In this document: piece after piece, positions 1 through 7,915 of the stretch
Layout: each line of letters begins with the position of its first letter
How positions within the stretch are numbered: the first letter of the stretch is position 1
Source: Streptomyces sp. VRA16 Mangrove soil
GTDB lineage: Bacteria > Actinomycetota > Actinomycetes > Streptomycetales > Streptomycetaceae
Assembly (NCBI RefSeq): GCF_017377775.1
Contig: NZ_JAFVLN010000002.1
Span: forward strand, 248,001 to 312,000
Reading direction: 5' to 3'
Length of the DNA stretch: 64,000 bases
The notes under the pieces: generated by a model
What the model was told of the DNA's origin: nothing
Seen by the model: the letters and a program-made list of their open reading frames with translations, nothing else
The model's database searches: none
Program-made: the position numbers and the translations under genes

Positions 1-121
1 GGTTCTCCGTGCGCAGCGCCTCGATGTCGTCGAGGAGCGCGAGCGCGGCGCGGAGCGCGTTCAGCAGCGTGGCCGCGGCGTCTTCCGATACGGCCGGTGG
101 TTCTGAAGACATACCCGTCAT
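1..121 (-). CDS. Unknown protein, N-terminal fragment (cut by window edge)
   Basis: Reading leftwards from 121 an open frame runs off the window edge after about 40 residues. It starts MTGMSSEPP and continues with an alanine/leucine-rich stretch ending DDIEALRTEN that looks helical. A second in-frame ATG lies at 112. No strong ribosome binding site precedes either ATG. The frame uses GC-ending codons, as real genes here do. Too little is visible to name a family. Confidence 0.35.
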   Translation of the reverse strand, partial: MTGMSSEPPAVSEDAAATLLNALRAALALLDDIEALRTEN

Positions 122-518
122 GGTTGTCGCGGAATGAAGGAGTCGCCAGAGGGCCTATGAAGAATGCGCAGAGTTGTGGCGGCACGTACTGCATGCGTAC
201 GCCCATGCACGCCCCCCAGTGGTGCAGGTGGGACCACTCACAGGCCGTGGGGCTCCCGGTCTCCGACTCCGGTTAACAACACGCAAATTGCGGGCGTATC
301 GGCAACCAATCCCCGGCGAACCAGGTGCGCCCGCTGCTAGCCTCTGCCGTCTGCTCCTGACCGTGGAGCCAGTACCTGGCTTTGCTCTCTCGTCTTGTCT
401 CATCTCGTCTCATCTCTCCTTGCGCCGCGTCGAGACCGCACGCCGCGAGGGTCACCGCTCGCTTTCTCGGTGTCCGTCGTGCTGCGCGCGCTTCGGGCAC
501 GTCCCAGGGGGGACCTTC
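122..518. other. Intergenic region upstream of the glycosyltransferase operon
   Basis: Nearly 400 bases without a convincing gene, between a leftward fragment and the first gene of the rightward operon. It presumably holds the promoters of both. It contains a pyrimidine-rich triplicated decamer (388-417) and, just before the next gene, a purine-rich ribosome binding site near 505-513. Open frames here on either strand look like shadows, with no supported start. Confidence 0.5.
388..417. repeat. Three tandem 10-bp pyrimidine-rich units
   Basis: Three consecutive decamers of the form TCTCRTCTYK (388-397, 398-407, 408-417), the last two differing by one base. They lie about 100 bp upstream of the glycosyltransferase start in a non-coding leader. 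No function can be assigned. Confidence 0.55.
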
Positions 519-2918
519 ATGACGCATGTCATCGATACGGGTGTGTCCGCGGCCGGGGAGCCGCAGCACGCCCCGCCGAGGCTCACGGTCGTGGTGCCGA
601 CGCGCAACGAACAGGAGAGCGTTCCGCTGCTTCTGGCCCAACTCGGCCCGGCCGTGGGGCCGTTGAACGCCGAGATTCTCTTCGTGGACGACAGTGACGA
701 CGCGACCGTGGACGAGATCACGGCCGCCGCCGTCGACTCGCCCGTGCCCGTGCGGGTGCTGCACCGGGAGCAGCGCGCCCGCGGCGGCGGCCTCTCGGGA
801 GCCGTGGTCGCCGGGGTCCGTGCCGCACGCGGCGCATGGGTCCTCGTGATGGACGCGGATCTGCAGCATCCGCCGCAGGCCGCCGCACTCCTGGCCCGGA
901 CCGCGATGCGCGAGGGGATCGACATCGCGGTCGGCACCCGGTACGCGGGCGGCGGCGCCAGCGCCGGGCTCGCGGGGGCCGGCCGGCAGGCCACGTCGTC
1001 GGGGGCGACCCGGCTGGTCAAGGCGTCCTTCCCGCGCCGGCTCGCGACCGTCAGCGATCCGCTCAGCGGCCTGTTCGCGTTCCGCAGGGACGCGGTGGAC
1101 GTGGAGCGGCTGCGGCCCGTGGGGTTCAAGATCCTGCTGGAGATCCTGGTACGGCATCCGGCGGCGCGGGTCGCCGAGGTGGCGTACACGTTCGAACCGC
1201 GGCAGGCGGGGCGTTCGAAGGCGTCGGTGCGGGAGGGGTTCGCCTTCGTACGGCACGTGGGGCGGCTGCGGCGCTCGGTGGCGGGCGGGCAGCGGCGCCT
1301 GATGCGGATGGCGGCGTTCGGCGCGGTCGGCGCGTCGGGGATCCTCGTGAACACGGCCGCGCTGTACCTCTTCTTCGACGTGCTCGGGGTGCACCACCTG
1401 GTCGGCGCCGCGCTCGCCACCCAGTTCTCGACGGCCTGGAACTTCGTCCTCACCGATGCCGCCGTCTACCGCAAGCGGGAGCGCATCGGGAGCTGGTCCG
1501 GTCGTGCGGGCCGGTTCTTCGCGATGAACAACCTGCTGCTGCTCGCCCGGCTTCCGCTGCTGCAGTGGCTCGTGCTCGCGGGCGTCGGGGTGCTCACCGC
1601 CAACGCGCTCACTCTCGTCCTGCTCTTCCTGCTGCGGTTCCTGGTGAGCGACCGGATGATCTACCGCGGCGGCGAGGCGAAGGTCCAACGCCGCGATCCC
1701 GTACGGGTGTTGGTGGACACCGGAAGCACCACTGCCGCCTCGCCCGCTCCCGCCGCCGCGAAGAAGCGGTCGGTGTATCTGCCCTACCGCTACGACGTCG
1801 CGGGCACGGTCACCATCGGCTCCCAGATCCGGCTGCCGGAGCTGGAGTTCTTCCGCGCCCAGTGGGTCCCGGACGCCGACGTGGACATCGCCGTACGGGT
1901 CGGGGACGTGGGCCGGCGCAGGCCCCGGCGGCGGGCCGCGCTCACCGAGGATCCGGGCGAGCGCGGCACGGCACTGCGCTACGAGGAGCATCTGGGCCGG
2001 CTCGGCGCCAACTTCCGGGTGACGCTGGGTCCGCCGATCACCGTCGAGGTGGGGCCGCTGCTCGCGCGCTCCCCGCACGTCGTGTACACGAACGTGGTCG
2101 AGGCGCTGCTGCGGTTCGTGCTGATCTCGCGCGGCCGGATGCTGCTGCACTCGGCATGCCTCGAACTCGGCGGCCACGGCGTGATGTTGAGCGCGCTGAC
2201 CGACACCGGGAAGACCGCGACGATCCTGCGGCTGCTGCGCGAGCAGGGCGGGCGGTTCCTGTCCGACGACATGACGGTGGTCGACGCGAGCGGGCTCGCG
2301 GTGTGCTTCCCGAAGCCGCTGACGATCAGCTCGCACACACTGCGGGCGGTGCAGGCCGAGGACCTGACGCGCAAGGAGTGGCGGCGGCTGAACTTCCAGT
2401 CGCGGCTGCACTCCAAGGGCGGCCGGTCGATCGCGCTGATGCTGTCCCGGTTCAATCTGCCGATCATGGGCATCAACGCGATCACGCAGATCCTCGTGCC
2501 GCCGCCGAAGTACAGCGTGGACCGGCTGGTGCCGTGCCGGCTCGGGTCGCGCACCCGGGTGGAGGAACTGTTCATCATCGAGCGGGGCGCGCCGCGCCTG
2601 TCGGGGCTCGACCGGGCGGCCGCCCTGGAGCGGATGCTGGTCAACACCGAGGACGCGTACGGCTTCCCGCCCTACCGGTATCTCGCGCCCGCGCTGCGCA
2701 TCGACGGCATGGACTACGACCAGCTGCGGGCCAAGGAGCGGGAGATCCTCGCCGGGTTCCTGTCGGGTGTGCGGACCCGGGTGCTCGCCTCCGACTGTTT
2801 CGGCTGGGCCGACGAGATTCCGCGGCTCGTGGGGGACGACGCCCCGTCGCACACGGTGTCCGTGAACTCCCTCGAGGCGTGGCCTCGTTGGGGTCTGCGG
2901 CCCGGTACGGCGGCATGA
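519..2918 (+). CDS. GT2 glycosyltransferase-GtrA-P-loop fusion protein
   Basis: A 799-residue protein with three parts. Residues about 22-240 are a GT-A family 2 glycosyltransferase of the polyprenyl-phosphate mannose/glucose synthase type, with TVVVPTRNE near the start and DADLQHP near 111. Residues about 260-386 form a GtrA-like membrane domain, normally linked to flipping or anchoring of polyprenyl-phosphate sugars. After a linker, residues about 430-799 resemble HPr-kinase/PEP-carboxykinase-like nucleotide-binding domains, with a degenerate P-loop (TDTGKTAT, about 563-570) and an LSDD motif. I chose the ATG at 519 because AGGGGGGACC lies just upstream and conserved sequence begins soon after; longer upstream frames are unsupported. 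First gene of a six-gene operon, overlapping the next by ATGA. Probably makes a lipid-linked sugar donor at the membrane. Confidence 0.85.
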   Translation: MTHVIDTGVSAAGEPQHAPPRLTVVVPTRNEQESVPLLLAQLGPAVGPLNAEILFVDDSDDATVDEITAAAVDSPVPVRVLHREQRARGGGLSGAVVAGVRAARGAWVLVMDADLQHPPQAAALLARTAMREGIDIAVGTRYAGGGASAGLAGAGRQATSSGATRLVKASFPRRLATVSDPLSGLFAFRRDAVDVERLRPVGFKILLEILVRHPAARVAEVAYTFEPRQAGRSKASVREGFAFVRHVGRLRRSVAGGQRRLMRMAAFGAVGASGILVNTAALYLFFDVLGVHHLVGAALATQFSTAWNFVLTDAAVYRKRERIGSWSGRAGRFFAMNNLLLLARLPLLQWLVLAGVGVLTANALTLVLLFLLRFLVSDRMIYRGGEAKVQRRDPVRVLVDTGSTTAASPAPAAAKKRSVYLPYRYDVAGTVTIGSQIRLPELEFFRAQWVPDADVDIAVRVGDVGRRRPRRRAALTEDPGERGTALRYEEHLGRLGANFRVTLGPPITVEVGPLLARSPHVVYTNVVEALLRFVLISRGRMLLHSACLELGGHGVMLSALTDTGKTATILRLLREQGGRFLSDDMTVVDASGLAVCFPKPLTISSHTLRAVQAEDLTRKEWRRLNFQSRLHSKGGRSIALMLSRFNLPIMGINAITQILVPPPKYSVDRLVPCRLGSRTRVEELFIIERGAPRLSGLDRAAALERMLVNTEDAYGFPPYRYLAPALRIDGMDYDQLRAKEREILAGFLSGVRTRVLASDCFGWADEIPRLVGDDAPSHTVSVNSLEAWPRWGLRPGTAA

Positions 2919-4453
2919 GCGACCGGCTGTCGCCGCCCGCCCCGGCCTCGCACGCCGACCCGGGGCCCTCCCCCCGGAGCTCCGGTCGCGGGGCCGCGCT
3001 GCGACGGGCGGCACCGCTGACCGCGGTGCTGCTCGTCGCGGTGTTCCTGCGCTTCTTCCGGCTGACGGCGACCGGCTTCAACAGTGACGAGGCGGTGTAC
3101 GCGGGTACGTCCGCCTCGCTCGCGGGGGATCCCGGACTCGGCTCGCTGTTCCCGGTGTTCAGGGCTCATCCGGTGCTGTTCCAGTCGCTGGTGTCGCTGG
3201 CGTTGCGAGCGCACCCCGGCGACTGGGCGGCGCGCGCGGTGCCCGCGCTGCTCGGCACGGCGACGGTGGCCATGACGTACGCGCTGGGCCGTCGGCTGTA
3301 CGGGCGGCGGGCCGGGATCGTGGCGGCGCTGCTGCTCGCGGTGATGCCGTACCACGTGGTCGTCAGCCGGCAGGTGCTGCTCGACGCGCCGATGACGCTG
3401 GGGGCGACTGCGGCGCTGTACTGCGTGGCCCGGTATGCCGAATCACCTTCTCCGCGGGGCCTGTTGGCGACAGGAGCGGTGCTCGGTCTGACGTTCCTCG
3501 CCAAGGAGACGTCGATCGTGCTGCTCGGTTCGCTCTACGCCTTCTTCGCGCTGACGCCCTCGGTCCGGACGCGCTGGCGGCATCTGCTGCCCGCGTTCGG
3601 GATGCTGATGGTGGTGGCGCTGGCGCATCCGCTGTCGCAGGCGCTCGCCGGGCACTCGAAGGCGGGCGGGAACTATCTGTTGTGGCAGATGTTCCGCAAG
3701 GCCAACCACCCGTACACCTTCTACGGCAGTGAAGTGCCACTCGCCGTGGGCCTGTTGGTGGTCGTGGCCGCCGTGGCGGGGCTTGTCTGGCTGCGGCGCG
3801 AGAACACCTGGCGGGAGCGGCTGCTGGTGTGCTGGGTGGCGGTGCCCGCGCTGTTCTTCACGGTGTGGCCGGTGAAGGGGTTCCAGTATCTGCTGCCCGC
3901 GGCGCCGGTGTTCGCGGTGCTCGCGGGGCGGACGCTGGTGTCGTTCCCGCGGGTGGCGCGGTGGCAACGAGTGGGCGCGGCGGTCACGGTGTGCGCGGTG
4001 GTGGTGGCCACGGCGGTGCCGGCCGCGCTCGCGGTGACCCGGCCGCCGACCTCCACCCGGTTCCTGGCGGGCAGCGGTGGGCTGCCCGGCGGGCGGGAGG
4101 CGGGGCACTGGGTCCGGGCGAACGCGCCGGACGGGGCGCGGCTCCTCGCCATCGGTCCGTCGATGGCGAACGTCGTGCAGTACTACGGGCTGCGGCCGGT
4201 CTCGGCGCTCTCCGTCTCCCCCGATCCCGCGCGCCGCAATCCGAGCTACCGGCCGGTGCCGAATCCCGACCGGGCGATGCGCGACGGCACGTTCCAGTAC
4301 CTGGTGTGGGACGCGTACACGGCCCGCAGGACGCCGTTCTTCACGGCCAAGTTTCTTGACCTGGTGGGGCGTTACCACGGGCGCCCCGTTTTCACGGCAC
4401 ACAACGCGGACGGGGTGAAGGTGGTCGTGGTGTACCGGGTGAGGGCGTCATGA
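2915..4453 (+). CDS. GT39/ArnT-like membrane glycosyltransferase
   Basis: 512 residues. A proline-rich cytoplasmic N-terminus is followed by many hydrophobic segments. The first extracytoplasmic loop carries FNSDEAVYAG, matching the acidic pair of protein-O-mannosyltransferase and ArnT-type (GT39/GT83, PMT_2) enzymes, which transfer sugars from polyprenyl-phosphate donors on the outer face of the membrane. Start ATG overlaps the stop of the preceding gene (ATGA), so the two are translationally coupled. The upstream gene could supply the lipid-linked donor and this enzyme could use it to glycosylate a secreted protein or wall polymer. Acceptor unknown. Confidence 0.85.
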   Translation: MSDRLSPPAPASHADPGPSPRSSGRGAALRRAAPLTAVLLVAVFLRFFRLTATGFNSDEAVYAGTSASLAGDPGLGSLFPVFRAHPVLFQSLVSLALRAHPGDWAARAVPALLGTATVAMTYALGRRLYGRRAGIVAALLLAVMPYHVVVSRQVLLDAPMTLGATAALYCVARYAESPSPRGLLATGAVLGLTFLAKETSIVLLGSLYAFFALTPSVRTRWRHLLPAFGMLMVVALAHPLSQALAGHSKAGGNYLLWQMFRKANHPYTFYGSEVPLAVGLLVVVAAVAGLVWLRRENTWRERLLVCWVAVPALFFTVWPVKGFQYLLPAAPVFAVLAGRTLVSFPRVARWQRVGAAVTVCAVVVATAVPAALAVTRPPTSTRFLAGSGGLPGGREAGHWVRANAPDGARLLAIGPSMANVVQYYGLRPVSALSVSPDPARRNPSYRPVPNPDRAMRDGTFQYLVWDAYTARRTPFFTAKFLDLVGRYHGRPVFTAHNADGVKVVVVYRVRAS

Positions 4454-5724
4454 GGGCGCGGTGGGCCGGGTGGCCGGCCGTGCTCGCGCTCCTGGTGCTC
4501 GGGGCGTCGGCGGCGCCGGGCGCGACCGCGCAGGCGGCGACTGTGCGGGCGCGTACGCCCATCGAGCATTTCGTCTATCTGATGCAGGGCGACCGGACCT
4601 TCGACCACTACTTCGGCGCGTACCCGGGGGCCGAAGGACCGCCCGCCGACGCGCGGCAGGACGGGATCGCGCCGTACCCGCTGCACGACGAGGCGCCCGG
4701 GTCGCCGGGCGCCGGGCCGCGGCTCGTGCGGCAGCAGGTGGACGGCGGGAAGATGGACGCCTTCGTCTCCGCCTTCCAGCGGCAGGGCCGGGACGGGCGG
4801 CTCGCCATGGGCCGTTACGACCGTCGTGACCTGCCGTTCTACTGGAACGCGGCGGACCGGTACACGCTGCTCGACCACTTCTTCTCCTCGTCGCTCGACG
4901 GCACCCGCGCCAACCGCGCGCAGTGGGTGACCGGCCGCGACGACCTGAGCGGGCCCACGCTCTTCGACCGGCTGTCCGATGCCGGGGTGAGCTGGAAGTT
5001 CTATGTGCAGAACTACGATCCGCGGCAGACGTACCGGACGGCGTCCGCGTCGAACCCCGCCACGCAGACGGTGCGGGTGCCGCTGCTCGACATGCCGCGG
5101 TTCGTGACCGACCCGGGGCGGTTCGCGCACATCGCGGATCTGTCGGAGTACTACCGGGACCTGGAGCGCGGCACGCTGCCGGCGGTGGCGTTCGTCGCGT
5201 CGTCGGGCGCGGCCGAGCGGTCGGCGCGGTCGGTGTCCGCGGGGCAGCGCCTGGTCCGGGAGCTGAGTACGCAGCTCATGGTCAGCCCGTACTGGAAGTC
5301 GTCCGCGCTGCTGTGGTCGTACGACGGCTCCGGCGGCTGGTACGACCATGTGAAGCCGCCCGCCGGGCGCGGTCTGCGGGTGCCCGCGCTGCTCGTCAGT
5401 CCGTACGCGGCGCGCGGCAGGATCGCGCACGGGACGTACGAGGCGGCGAGCGCGCTGCGCTTCGTCACCGAGAACTGGGGGTTGCGGCCGCTGGGCGCCA
5501 GGGACACGCAGGCGCGCAGTCTGGCGTCGGCGTTCGACTTCCGACAGCCGCCGCGGCGGGCCGAGCTGATCCCGATGAGCGCGAAGGAGGCGGCGCTGCC
5601 CGTGGCCCACCGGCCGCCGCCCGGCGTCGTGTACGCGGTGTACGCCGGGGCGGTCGCGGTGGCCGGGGCGTGTCTGCTCTGGGCGTTCCGGGTGGTCGCG
5701 CCGAGGAAGGTGAGGCGGGCATGA
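4450..5724 (+). CDS. Secreted phosphoesterase-family (PLC/AcpA-like) protein with altered motifs
   Basis: 424 residues, with an N-terminal signal peptide (about 1-30) and a C-terminal hydrophobic segment plus basic tail, suggesting a membrane-anchored exported protein. The body aligns with the phospholipase C/acid phosphatase (PF04185) family: FVYLMQ..FDHYFG, DGTRANR, YDHV and RVPALLVSPYA. The family's usual MQENRSFDHYFG reads MQGDRTFDHYFG, and the usual YDENxGxxDHV reads YDGSGGWYDHV, so acidic/amide metal ligands appear replaced. It may therefore be catalytically altered or inactive. ATGA overlaps on both sides place it firmly in the operon. Confidence 0.82.
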   Translation: MRARWAGWPAVLALLVLGASAAPGATAQAATVRARTPIEHFVYLMQGDRTFDHYFGAYPGAEGPPADARQDGIAPYPLHDEAPGSPGAGPRLVRQQVDGGKMDAFVSAFQRQGRDGRLAMGRYDRRDLPFYWNAADRYTLLDHFFSSSLDGTRANRAQWVTGRDDLSGPTLFDRLSDAGVSWKFYVQNYDPRQTYRTASASNPATQTVRVPLLDMPRFVTDPGRFAHIADLSEYYRDLERGTLPAVAFVASSGAAERSARSVSAGQRLVRELSTQLMVSPYWKSSALLWSYDGSGGWYDHVKPPAGRGLRVPALLVSPYAARGRIAHGTYEAASALRFVTENWGLRPLGARDTQARSLASAFDFRQPPRRAELIPMSAKEAALPVAHRPPPGVVYAVYAGAVAVAGACLLWAFRVVAPRKVRRA

Positions 5725-6743
5725 GGCGCGTGGCCGTACTGGTGAGCGCGCTGCTGCTGTGGGCGGTCGGTGGCTGGTTCGCCGCCGCCCAGGCGGATCC
5801 CGGTGGACGCGTCGAGCGGACCGTCACGATCACGGTGCGCACGGTTCCCGCGCTGGCCGGGGCCCGGTTCACCCTCGACGGGCAGGAGGCGGTGACCGGG
5901 GCCGACGGGGCGGTGCGGTTCAGCGGGCCGCACGACTTCGACACCCACACGTTGCGGGTCGACGACAGCCGGCTCGCCGCCGAGGGGCGGAGGTTCACGT
6001 TCGCCCGGTGGGCGGGGCAGCGCGATCCCGATCAGGCGTTCCGGCGCACGGTGCGCGGTCTGCCGCGGCGGGCGGACTACACGGTGACCGCGGCGTTCAC
6101 CGGCCGGTTCCGAACGACGGTGCGCTGTGTCGACGAGCGGGGGCGGACGGTGCCGGCCGGGCGGATCCCGCGGGTGACGCTGCGCGCGGACACCGGGGCG
6201 ACCGTGCGGGTCACCGTGGGCCGGCCGGTCTGGCTCGACGGGCTGCTGCCCGTCTACCGCAAGAGCGTTCTGACGGTGCGGCGGGTGCGGTACGCGCTGG
6301 TGGACGCTGCGGCGTACGGGGCCAACACGGTGGACTCCGGGCGGCAGCGGTTCGTGCCGGCGCGGGGCGCGGCCGAGGTGGTGTTCACGACGCCGTTCCA
6401 CGATCTGTCGGTGTCGGGCCGGGACGCGGTGTTCGGTTCGCACGCGGGGCGGCGGGTGCGGGTCGTGCTGCCCGACGGCAGTGTGCGCGAGGTCGGCTTC
6501 GGCACCGATCGCACCGCGGTCGTCCGCGATCTGCCGCACGGCCGCTACGACATCGAGATCACCGGCGCGCAGGGTCTCGGCGCCCGGCAGTCGGTGCGGC
6601 TCTCGCGGGACCAGGCCGTGCGCGTGCGCGTGGTGAGCCGGGCCGATCTGCTGCTGGCGGGCGGCGCGTTGCTGGTGTTCGCTGGAGGGCTGCTCGGCGT
6701 GGGCCGGCTGCTGCGCCACAGGCTGCGGAGGCAGGAGTCATGA
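5721..6743 (+). CDS. Exported membrane-anchored protein of unknown function
   Basis: 340 residues. A short signal peptide (MRRVAVLVSALLLWAVGGWF) is followed by a beta-rich extracytoplasmic region with carboxypeptidase-regulatory/Ig-like character (FTLDGQEAVTGADGAVRF and similar repeats). A C-terminal transmembrane segment (ADLLLAGGALLVFAGGLLG) and an arginine-rich cytoplasmic tail follow. I recognise no catalytic motif. The ATG at 5721 overlaps the upstream stop and the TGA overlaps the next start, so it is co-translated with surface-glycan genes. Possibly a structural or substrate-holding partner of the neighbouring exported enzymes. Confidence 0.75.
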   Translation: MRRVAVLVSALLLWAVGGWFAAAQADPGGRVERTVTITVRTVPALAGARFTLDGQEAVTGADGAVRFSGPHDFDTHTLRVDDSRLAAEGRRFTFARWAGQRDPDQAFRRTVRGLPRRADYTVTAAFTGRFRTTVRCVDERGRTVPAGRIPRVTLRADTGATVRVTVGRPVWLDGLLPVYRKSVLTVRRVRYALVDAAAYGANTVDSGRQRFVPARGAAEVVFTTPFHDLSVSGRDAVFGSHAGRRVRVVLPDGSVREVGFGTDRTAVVRDLPHGRYDIEITGAQGLGARQSVRLSRDQAVRVRVVSRADLLLAGGALLVFAGGLLGVGRLLRHRLRRQES

Positions 6744-7915
6744 GTGGGGTGGCCGGGGTGACGGCGATGACGAGGGCGGCGGCGACGAGAGGCAGACGCC
6801 GGGTGCCGCTGGTGCTCGCGGCGGTGCTGTGTCTGCTGGGACTCGGGCCGTTCGGCTCACCGGGCCCGGCCGCCGCCGCGGCCGCCCGCGCTCCCCTGCT
6901 CGCGTACTACTACCAGTGGTTCGACCCGTCGTCGTGGCAGCGGGCCAAGACCGACTATCCGAAGCTCGGCCGGTACTCGAGCGACGACCCCGCCGTGATC
7001 CGTACGCATATCTCCTGGGCAAAGTCTGCCGGAATCGACGGCTTCGTGGTGAGCTGGAAATCCGGGACCGTCAACGACCGACGACTGGATCTGCTGTTGG
7101 ACCGGGCGCGCGCACAGGACTTCAAGGTTGCGGTGATCTACCAGGGGCTCGACTTCCACCGCCGCCCGCTCCCGCCCGACCGCGTGGCCCGGGACTTCCG
7201 GCTGCTGCGCGACCGCTACGCCCGTGATCCCGCGTTCTTCCGGCTCGGCGGCAAGCCGCTGACGCTGTTCAGCGGGACCTGGGAGTACTCCACGGCCGAC
7301 ATCGCCCGGATCACCGGGCCCGTGCGCGGCCGGATGCTGGTGCTGGGCACGGAGAAGAACCCGGCCGGTGTGCGGCGGCTCGCGGCGGTCACGGACGGCG
7401 ACGCCTACTACTGGTCGTCGGTGAACCCGGACACGAACGACCGGCACACTGCGAAGCTGCGCGAGATGGCGCGCACCGTGCGCGCGTCCGAGCGGCACTA
7501 CTGGATGGCGCCCTTCGCGCCCGGCTTCGACGCGCGGCTCGTGGGCGGGACGCGTGAGGTGCCGCGCCAGGGCGGGCGCACGATGACGAGCGAGTACGAG
7601 GCGGCCGTCGCCTCGCGCCCCGATGTGCTGGGGCTCATCAGCTGGAACGAGTTCAGCGAGAACTCGCACGTCGAACCGTCCGTCGACCACGGCACCCAGG
7701 CCCTGGACACGCTGCGCCGGCTGCGCGGCCTGCCCGCCGCCCCGGACCCCGCGGTGCCGGGCGCCGACCACCGCGCGCCCCGTCAGGGGCCCGTCTTCTG
7801 GCCGAACGTGCTGCGGATGGCCGGGGCAGCCGCGCTGCTCGTCGGCGCCGTGACCGTGCTGGCCGGCAGATCAAGAAGATCCGCCGGAGCAAGAGAGAGG
7901 GAGACCCGCACATGA
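6740..7915 (+). CDS. Secreted GH99/GH71-like glycoside hydrolase
   Basis: 391 residues. The signal peptide contains an arginine cluster and a hydrophobic stretch ending in alanines (about 15-52). The mature part begins LLAYYYQWF, followed by HISWAKSAGIDGFVVSWK and later LISWNEFSENSHVEPS. This pattern is seen in GH99 endo-alpha-mannanase-like and GH71 alpha-glucanase-like TIM barrels. A C-terminal hydrophobic segment (about 365-382) may anchor it. GGAGGCAGGAG precedes the start; ATGA overlaps on both sides. An internal ATG at codon 10 is an alternative start. In this operon it could trim or remodel the mannose-type glycan made by the first two genes. Confidence 0.8.
   Translation: MSGVAGVTAMTRAAATRGRRRVPLVLAAVLCLLGLGPFGSPGPAAAAAARAPLLAYYYQWFDPSSWQRAKTDYPKLGRYSSDDPAVIRTHISWAKSAGIDGFVVSWKSGTVNDRRLDLLLDRARAQDFKVAVIYQGLDFHRRPLPPDRVARDFRLLRDRYARDPAFFRLGGKPLTLFSGTWEYSTADIARITGPVRGRMLVLGTEKNPAGVRRLAAVTDGDAYYWSSVNPDTNDRHTAKLREMARTVRASERHYWMAPFAPGFDARLVGGTREVPRQGGRTMTSEYEAAVASRPDVLGLISWNEFSENSHVEPSVDHGTQALDTLRRLRGLPAAPDPAVPGADHRAPRQGPVFWPNVLRMAGAAALLVGAVTVLAGRSRRSAGARERETRT

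Noticed and set aside
155..403. Leftward 82-codon frame in the leader of the first operon
   Set aside because: No ribosome binding site, repetitive basic composition and no family features; typical high-GC shadow frame.
174..518. Long upstream extension of the GT2 fusion protein
   Set aside because: The added residues match no glycosyltransferase and the ATG at 519 has a strong ribosome binding site.
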